This document shows positions 7,793 to 13,043 of a stretch of DNA of 13,043 bases, one piece after another; the first letter of the stretch is position 1, and every line of letters begins with the position of its first letter. The position numbers and the translations under genes are program-made. Source of the stretch: Planctomicrobium sp. GTDB taxonomy: Bacteria; Planctomycetota; Planctomycetia; Planctomycetales; Planctomycetaceae. The stretch lies in assembly GCA_029259835.1 (NCBI GenBank), contig JAJDEL010000601.1, positions 1 through 13,043 on the forward strand, in the 5' to 3' direction. The notes beneath the pieces are model-generated. The model did no database searches, was not told the DNA's origin, and saw nothing but the letters and a program-made list of their open reading frames with translations.

Positions 7793-9207
7793 GCTGAGTA
7801 CCCTTCCGTGTCCTGGTGGTGTGTTGGTCCGAACGACAGCAGGTTGGTTTCAAGTCCGAGAGTCGATTTGAATGTCACTGTGCTATTCAACAAGCTGGCG
7901 AGTTCACCTGCTAATGCCTTTCGATGATACTGATCAATCTCCCAATCGCTGGCGGAATGGACAAATCCGCAACGGTGTTGCTCCACAAGCATTGCAAGTT
8001 GATCAGTAATTCTTTCAATCTGTTTCGGTTCACAAAGGACAGTCCCAGGGAGGTCTTGAACAAGATCCCAGACATCCCCTTTCGGGGCGACAACAAACAT
8101 CGGTCGTTTTGCCGCCATATATTCGAATGTCTTGGCATTGATGATTCGCTGTGTCTTCGGGAGATCGGAATTGATCATCAACAGACTGTCCGAAGTTTGC
8201 ATCAGTTGCACTGCTTCCGAATGATCAATGAACGGCAATCTTGTCACGGCGACAGGTTGTCCTTGCAGGCGATCAACGATGGCATCCTGATCTTCCGTCC
8301 GTCGACCCGCCAACAGAAGTTCAATCTCTGCTGCGATGAGTGGAGACGTTTTGCAAAGTTTCTCCAGAGCAGCGATGATCGGTTCAATCGAATTCAAATT
8401 CCAGAGTGTCCCGATAAAGGACAATCGAAATCGCGAAGTACCGTTGCCGTAATCTTTCTTGACTGATGCCGTTGTATCAGGGTAGTCGTCGGGGTCGAAT
8501 CCGTTATAGATGAACGCAGATTTCGCCCGGCTTCCGGCGAGATTTGCGACTTCTGAAATTGCCTGAGAGCTTGATGGCGTTGTCGCCAACACAACATCGG
8601 CGGCACGCAAGGCGTAGTCCTGCTGCCGGGTTTGCAGCCAGTTGCTGAACTTGCCTTGCTGCTTGTTTTCCCAGTACGCATTGCTGATATCCCATTCATC
8701 TCGGTAATCGAGAATGAGTGGCAACCCGGTCTTCTTCGCCAGTTTGGCTCCCAGCAACAGTGAAGAAAAAGGCGGTCCGGTCGCGATGATCGCATCGTGG
8801 TGCAGATCGTTGAGGATTCTCACTCCTTCTCGGTAGGCACGAGGATGCCAGAGAACCTGTGAATCTGGTTGCAAAGCGGTATTGCCAACCGTGCGGACGA
8901 ACGACTTGATGCCTGACACGAAACGATTCTTCCGACCAGATCCGTTGCCGCCGGAGACTTTCTTCTTCAGTCCGTAGCCCGGTTCAAATGTTTTCGCTCT
9001 ACGAATCACAGTGCCGGCAGGAATGTCTTTGAGTAGTGATTCATCGTGCAACGGGACAGAAGGGTTCGAAACCGTCAAGACCGAAGAATTCCAGCCGAAC
9101 TGCGGGAGGTATTTCACAAATTTAGTAACGCGATGCACTCCCACTCCGCCGACCGGTGGGAACTGGTAAGCGACGAATAAAACTCGGTGGAACTGACGAT
9201 CTTTCAT
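7789..9207 (-). CDS. GT-B glycosyltransferase (GT4-like)
   Basis: This 472-residue protein starts with the N-terminal Rossmann-like strand of retaining GT-B enzymes ([12 protein letters not shown], then GGVGVHR at 20-26). It continues with ATGPPFSS (142-149) and LDYRDEWD (166-173), which are typical of the GT4 subgroup that includes WbuB-like surface-polysaccharide transferases. The C-terminal nucleotide-sugar half has SFIGTLW (263-269), LLLAGRR (297-303) and the donor-site segment [14 protein letters not shown] (356-369). It probably adds a sugar to a lipid-linked or nascent glycan at the inner face of the membrane. Donor and acceptor cannot be told. No membrane helix is apparent. Its ATG overlaps the stop of the preceding glycosyltransferase gene by four bases, and its stop overlaps the next start in the same way. 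Confidence 0.92.
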   Translation of the reverse strand: MKDRQFHRVLFVAYQFPPVGGVGVHRVTKFVKYLPQFGWNSSVLTVSNPSVPLHDESLLKDIPAGTVIRRAKTFEPGYGLKKKVSGGNGSGRKNRFVSGIKSFVRTVGNTALQPDSQVLWHPRAYREGVRILNDLHHDAIIATGPPFSSLLLGAKLAKKTGLPLILDYRDEWDISNAYWENKQQGKFSNWLQTRQQDYALRAADVVLATTPSSSQAISEVANLAGSRAKSAFIYNGFDPDDYPDTTASVKKDYGNGTSRFRLSFIGTLWNLNSIEPIIAALEKLCKTSPLIAAEIELLLAGRRTEDQDAIVDRLQGQPVAVTRLPFIDHSEAVQLMQTSDSLLMINSDLPKTQRIINAKTFEYMAAKRPMFVVAPKGDVWDLVQDLPGTVLCEPKQIERITDQLAMLVEQHRCGFVHSASDWEIDQYHRKALAGELASLLNSTVTFKSTLGLETNLLSFGPTHHQDTEGYSA

Positions 9208-10442
9208 CGTGTACCTACTGGTTCATTGATGGGAGGAAAGATTCGTTCCTTGACTTCGGATTCAATGTTTTGTTCTCGCTGATCGTTCAGTCGCTCGAAG
9301 AGTTCAACTGTTTCTTTGGCAGTGTCTTCCCAGACTCGGGCTTGGTATTGGGTTGCTCCACGCCCGAAACTTTCAGCGAGTGCATCGTTGATCGCTTCGG
9401 CGAGACACTTTTCATCCTGTTGCGGCGCAAGTATGGAATATGTCGGGTCAGCGATTTCGGAGATACTTCCGACATCGGTCGAGACGAACGGAGTTCCGCA
9501 CGCTAGTGATTCGCGCAGCACATTCGGAAGCCCTTCGGAGTCGCTCGACATGACTGTCAGGTCTGCCGCGCGATACCAGTCTGCGATTTGATCATGCCCG
9601 ATGGTTCCTTCGAAGAGGACATGTTCAGTCAAGCCAAGTTCAGCGACACGTTGTTCGAGCCGAGGTCGCTCAGGACCGTCTCCGATCAAATGTAGCTCGA
9701 ATGACAAGTTTTGTTTTCTTAGGATCTCGGAAGCGTTTATGAGAACATCAAGTGCTTTGACCGGGACCATCCGCCCGACCCAAACGAAGTGCTTTAGGTC
9801 TGGATTCAGTTTAAGTTTCTGTTGTGCCTGTGCTCGGGATTCATTTTGATGAAAGACCGTCGGGTCAATTCCCTGGTAGATTGTTTGTACGCGATTGGAG
9901 TTCACTCCGAGATCAATCACCGAATTACGTAAGCCATCACTGACGGTGATGACCGTGTCCGATTGCAACAAAACGTCGCGGACACGTTCGCCTCTCTTGG
10001 GAAGTTTTGGAAGTATCAACACGTCGGAACCACCCACAATTACAGCGGAAGGAACTCCTGCGTGATGCGCAGATCGTACTCCAACTTCTCCTTCCGGGTG
10101 TGCCCAATAACTGAGAACTGCGTCCGGTTGGAAATTGTTGATCGCCTCTTTGAGAACCTTTTGCACTGACCACCACATCTGATCGCCGGACCTATCCTGC
10201 ATCATTCGCGGTGTGTGCCAGAATGTTGGATAGCTCGCCGAGATACCAACCTCTTTCAGTTCTACCGGAAGCTGATACTTCTTGCCCTTAAGACGAAACG
10301 GCACTGCTTCCAGAAATGATCGCGGCGCAATCGCGTGAACTTCGTGATTGCGCGCGAGGGCAGCACAAAGCGCAGAGTTATATGTTCCACGTGCTGGAGA
10401 CGTCGCATCCGGAAAGGTTGTACTGATAAAAAGGATTCGCAT
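9204..10442 (-). CDS. GT4 family glycosyltransferase
   Basis: From the ATG at 10442 the protein is 412 residues and opens directly with the family's first strand, MRILFISTTFPD. A GTG at 10496 would add 18 residues that lie outside the usual fold. Neither start has a clear ribosome site, so I prefer the ATG on homology. GT-B landmarks, numbered from that Met, are the acceptor half with VIVGGSDVL (134-142) and TVSDGLR (166-172), the hinge strand FVWVGRMVPVKALDVLI (219-235), LIGDGPERP (252-260), and the donor-binding SDSEGLPNVLRESLACGTPFV (300-320) with the paired Glu residues E303 and E311. It is a retaining transferase using a nucleotide sugar, probably cytoplasmic. Its stop overlaps the next transferase start (ATGA). 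Confidence 0.93.
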   Translation of the reverse strand: MRILFISTTFPDATSPARGTYNSALCAALARNHEVHAIAPRSFLEAVPFRLKGKKYQLPVELKEVGISASYPTFWHTPRMMQDRSGDQMWWSVQKVLKEAINNFQPDAVLSYWAHPEGEVGVRSAHHAGVPSAVIVGGSDVLILPKLPKRGERVRDVLLQSDTVITVSDGLRNSVIDLGVNSNRVQTIYQGIDPTVFHQNESRAQAQQKLKLNPDLKHFVWVGRMVPVKALDVLINASEILRKQNLSFELHLIGDGPERPRLEQRVAELGLTEHVLFEGTIGHDQIADWYRAADLTVMSSDSEGLPNVLRESLACGTPFVSTDVGSISEIADPTYSILAPQQDEKCLAEAINDALAESFGRGATQYQARVWEDTAKETVELFERLNDQREQNIESEVKERIFPPINEPVGTR

Positions 10443-10515
10443 GGTTTTGCGTAAGTTAAGTGATAGCAATACAAAACAACGAGTTGCTTCGAACACTCTG
10501 GGGTCTGTTTTTCGT

Positions 10516-11517
10516 TCAGCCAGCGATAGTTTGTTGAAGTCCGTCTTCGGTGGAAATCTTTGGCTTCCAGTTCAGTTTGTGCTTGGCTTTCGCATTGGAG
10601 TACCTCAGCGGCTTCCACATTGCTTCGCACTTGTGGCGAGTCAGCACCGGGGGCAATTGACCTTCGGACCAGTTCGAGTACCACTCATAGATTCGCGAGA
10701 GTGGTCCAATTGCTCCACGTGGAATCCAAAGCGTTCGAATCCGCTGACCTTGTTGTTTCATCAGTCGAAGAATGCGTTTACCGGTGGGGAGATCGTCATC
10801 AACCAGATTAAAGATTTCGCCACTCATGTCTGGAGTCAAGCCAGCGAGCTTGATTCCTTCGGCACAGTTTTCGACGAATGTGTAAGGCAATTGCTGCCCG
10901 CCACCCATGCGAATCACCATTGGTCCGAGTGGCAATCCAACACGGCTGGTGACCGCCGATCTTCCAGGTCCATAAATCACACCTGGGCGAACGATCACAA
11001 GCGGCAGTCCAAGTGACTCGCTCAGTTCCTGCGCGACTGTTTCCTGTCGAACTTTACTGAACGTATACGGATCACGCTTTTCAGGCATCGGATCGACAGG
11101 TGTCGATTCGTCGAGAGTCCCCCAACGTTTCACGGTCTGCGTCCCGTAAACTCCCATCGAACTGATCAAAACGAATCGCCCGACATTCACGCGTGCAGCG
11201 GTTTCGAGCAACTGGCGAGTCGGGATGACCGTGTTCAGAAACATCGTTGAAGCACTTCCACCGAGTGCCGCAGCAAGGTGATAGACAACATCGCTGTTTG
11301 CAAAGTGTTCTTCGACAAATTTCTTGTCATTCAATTCTCCGCGATGAATTTCTATTCGTTCGCGAGCAATGACGGGAACATTTTCATAGAGAGCGTCAGT
11401 GTCGCTCGACTCTCTGAGGAGGCAGCGAACGATAAGATCGTTCTCTTCAAGCAGAGAATGGACAAGTCGGCGCCCCAGGAATCCAGTGGCACCTGTGACT
11501 GTTGCGATTACAGGCAT
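10516..11517 (-). CDS. NAD(P)-dependent epimerase/dehydratase (extended SDR)
   Basis: This 333-residue extended short-chain dehydrogenase/reductase has the nucleotide-binding TGATGFLG (8-15), VVYHLAAALGG (77-87), and the catalytic set ISSMGVYG (118-125) with Y151 and K155 in YTFSK. RPGVIYGPGR follows. This family interconverts nucleotide sugars (epimerases, dehydratases, reductases), but some members use other substrates. Its place between an oxidoreductase and glycosyltransferases suggests a sugar-nucleotide or glycan-linked sugar. The gene starts ten bases inside the end of the oxidoreductase gene and has the best ribosome site in the operon, AGGAGG seven bases before the ATG. This may let it be translated more strongly than its upstream neighbour. 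Confidence 0.92.
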   Translation of the reverse strand: MPVIATVTGATGFLGRRLVHSLLEENDLIVRCLLRESSDTDALYENVPVIARERIEIHRGELNDKKFVEEHFANSDVVYHLAAALGGSASTMFLNTVIPTRQLLETAARVNVGRFVLISSMGVYGTQTVKRWGTLDESTPVDPMPEKRDPYTFSKVRQETVAQELSESLGLPLVIVRPGVIYGPGRSAVTSRVGLPLGPMVIRMGGGQQLPYTFVENCAEGIKLAGLTPDMSGEIFNLVDDDLPTGKRILRLMKQQGQRIRTLWIPRGAIGPLSRIYEWYSNWSEGQLPPVLTRHKCEAMWKPLRYSNAKAKHKLNWKPKISTEDGLQQTIAG

Positions 11518-12635
11518 TTCGAAACCTCCTGATTCGGAGTTGTAGAAACATTGTTAATGCGTGAAGTGCCATCTTGCTCACGGCAATGGTCGAAAATTCG
11601 ATCCATCAACTGTGTGACCCGATGAATTTGGTGCGGAGGAATCGGCGGATCTGTGCCGTTTTGAATCGATCCGTAGAACGTCTCGAAGAGTCCTTTCATA
11701 CCTGCGAAGTAGTGGATGTCGGCTTTTGCAAATCTCCAGCAGTTGTTCGCGAAGTTCCAGCTTGCATTTCGTAGATGTTGCCAAGAGACTTCAAGTTTTG
11801 CAAAAGCGCCAGGTAGCTTTGCGATCTTGTTCAGACGAATTGTTTGGGCATCGATGTCGATTTCGAGTGACCCTTTTGAGCCGTAAACTCGCGTGATTCG
11901 CTGTGGTGGAATGTGAGTTGAAAACGTCAAACTGGCACTTTGTGTACGTCCTTGAAACGACAACTGCATTTCCGTTGGGAAGTCGTATTCCGGCTGTGTG
12001 TGCCAGCCACCGATGATTTTCGGCTGGTCCTCATCCATCAAATCTGTGATTCGGTACAGCGGGTGTGAGATCGTATTTTGAAACAGCCCCCCAGGAAGTT
12101 TACGCACTGAGTGGTTCGGGTTTGCAGCGACTAATGCACCGAAATTGCCGGCGATGGGATAGCCGAGAATTGATTCGATGTGCCCGACTTTCCCGATCAG
12201 TCCGCGCTGAATCCAGTCGCGGCAGCGAAGCCACATTGGATCAAAAAGTTGATCGTGTCCGACACAAATCGAACGATTTGAAAATTCCACCGCAGCGAGT
12301 ACGCTGGCGGATTCTGTTGCGTCGAGCGTGAACGGTTTTTCAACGTAAACGTGACAACCAGCATTCAAGAGCTTGATCGAAAGGTCCGCGTGCGTATGAG
12401 CCGGGGTCGTAATGTGAACGACGTCGGGCCGCACTTCAGAAATCATTCGATCCAGATTGGTATATGTCTTTGGCACATTGAATCTCGCTGCTGCCTGATA
12501 CGCGAGGTCTTCGTGAACATCACAGACAGCAACGACTTCGACGCTGTCGATTCGCGCAATTTGCGAAAGGTGAGCATCCGCAATTTGTCCGCAACCAAGC
12601 AATGCGATTTTCAATTTGTGAGTTGGTTCTGGCAT
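11508..12635 (-). CDS. Gfo/Idh/MocA family oxidoreductase
   Basis: The 375-residue protein has the N-terminal Rossmann fold typical of the family: IALLGCGQIADAH (10-22), VVAVCDVHE (34-42), VVHITTPAHTHAD (72-84) and the signature VEKPF (98-102), whose Lys normally takes part in catalysis. The C-terminal substrate half includes PGGLFQNTISHPLYRITDLM (181-200), with H191 in the position expected to act on the sugar. Such enzymes oxidise or reduce a sugar hydroxyl with NAD(P). In polysaccharide clusters they often act on UDP-sugars at C3, which is a plausible but unproven role here. No signal peptide is seen, which fits a cytoplasmic nucleotide-sugar role and sets it apart from the many exported planctomycete paralogues. 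No ribosome site is visible before the ATG, 11 bases after the previous stop. Confidence 0.92.
   Translation of the reverse strand: MPEPTHKLKIALLGCGQIADAHLSQIARIDSVEVVAVCDVHEDLAYQAAARFNVPKTYTNLDRMISEVRPDVVHITTPAHTHADLSIKLLNAGCHVYVEKPFTLDATESASVLAAVEFSNRSICVGHDQLFDPMWLRCRDWIQRGLIGKVGHIESILGYPIAGNFGALVAANPNHSVRKLPGGLFQNTISHPLYRITDLMDEDQPKIIGGWHTQPEYDFPTEMQLSFQGRTQSASLTFSTHIPPQRITRVYGSKGSLEIDIDAQTIRLNKIAKLPGAFAKLEVSWQHLRNASWNFANNCWRFAKADIHYFAGMKGLFETFYGSIQNGTDPPIPPHQIHRVTQLMDRIFDHCREQDGTSRINNVSTTPNQEVSKCL
11525..11530 (-). promoter_or_regulatory. Strong Shine-Dalgarno site of the epimerase gene
   Basis: The minus strand reads AGGAGG inside the last codons of the oxidoreductase gene, seven bases before the epimerase ATG at 11517. 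It is the only near-consensus ribosome site in the operon and fixes this start. Confidence 0.75.
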
Positions 12636-12646
12636 AGTGTTGTTAA

Positions 12647-13043
12647 TTAGTTAGTTTGAGAAACCTGCGAATAAAGTTCGCTGTAAAGTTTTTCGTATTG
12701 CTGAATCATTGTACGAATGTTGAAGTTTTGTTCGACGCGTTCTCTTGCCGCTCGACCGATGTCCGGCCACAACGGTCGTTCTTCAAGCATCTCAATCATT
12801 GCAGCAGCGAGTGTTTCTGGTTGCAGCGACGGAACCAGCTTGCCAGTCTCGCCTGCAACGACAATTTCCGGGCTTCCTCCGACGGCAGTGGTAACAATCG
12901 GCAGCCCGACTGCCATCGCTTCGAGCAAAGTCAGGGAAATCCCTTCGGTTGTTGATGAAGAAACAAAGAACCCGGCGGTGGCAAGCAATTCGTGGACGTC
13001 GCTTCTCTCGCCGAGGAAACTGACGTTCTCTCTGATTTTCAAT
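12647..13043 (-). CDS. GT4 family glycosyltransferase, C-terminal part (5' end outside window)
   Basis: About 131 residues of the C-terminal half are visible. The first codon that could be read as a start is a TTG at 13042, in the middle of a domain, so the gene certainly continues beyond the window. The visible part has NVSFLGERSDVHELLATA, a strand and helix of the donor domain. It is followed by the donor-binding motif TEGISLTLLEAMAVGLPIV with the two Glu residues seven apart, then TTAVGGSPEIV, and the typical closing helix with RVEQNFNIRTMIQQYEKLYSEL. This is a retaining nucleotide-sugar transferase of the GT-B fold. It is the first gene seen in the operon, 11 bases upstream of the oxidoreductase gene, so the promoter lies outside the window. 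Confidence 0.92.
   Translation of the reverse strand, partial: LKIRENVSFLGERSDVHELLATAGFFVSSSTTEGISLTLLEAMAVGLPIVTTAVGGSPEIVVAGETGKLVPSLQPETLAAAMIEMLEERPLWPDIGRAARERVEQNFNIRTMIQQYEKLYSELYSQVSQTN

Noticed and set aside
10443..10496. GTG-initiated 18-residue N-terminal extension of the GT4 gene
   Set aside because: The family fold starts at the internal MRILFIS, and no ribosome site precedes the GTG. The shorter start is preferred, though not proven.

Overview
The window looks like chromosomal DNA from a planctomycete, probably of the Planctomycetales. The case rests on gene types, not on a phylogenetic marker: a Tat-exported AP-endonuclease-2-type sugar isomerase, a very large exported protein with WxPG repeats and a Ser/Arg tail, an exported gamma-glutamyltranspeptidase-like enzyme, and weak or absent Shine-Dalgarno sites before many genes. 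I see no RNA genes, insertion sequences, CRISPR arrays or prophage genes.

Left part (1-3444). The 3' end of an unrecognised plus-strand gene is followed by a 226-base spacer. Next comes a plus-strand gamma-glutamyltranspeptidase-like gene, convergent with a minus-strand gene for a Tat-exported TIM-barrel sugar isomerase/epimerase. A strong hairpin at 3382-3414 closes the large gene to its right.

Middle (3445-6598). One minus-strand gene encodes a 911-residue exported protein of very unusual composition. It has a signal peptide, an acidic/proline-rich linker, WxPG(Y/F)W repeats, a His/Tyr/Arg-rich block, and a long basic low-complexity half with five clear copies of an R/K-I-E-A helix motif, ending in a Ser/Arg tail. 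This is the most unusual object in the window. A 418-base stretch upstream of it has no convincing gene. It carries the hairpin that probably ends the next operon.

Right part (6599-13043). A tightly packed minus-strand operon is read from right to left: a GT-B glycosyltransferase cut by the window edge, a Gfo/Idh/MocA oxidoreductase, an NAD(P)-dependent epimerase/dehydratase, two more GT4-like glycosyltransferases, and a membrane-anchored NodB-like (polysaccharide-deacetylase-like) protein. Two junctions are 4-base ATGA overlaps and one is a 10-base overlap, so translation is probably coupled. Together the genes fit a surface or exopolysaccharide pathway: sugar-nucleotide modification by the two Rossmann enzymes, sugar transfer by the three glycosyltransferases, and glycan trimming or deacetylation by the last protein. 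The actual glycan cannot be told from the sequence.
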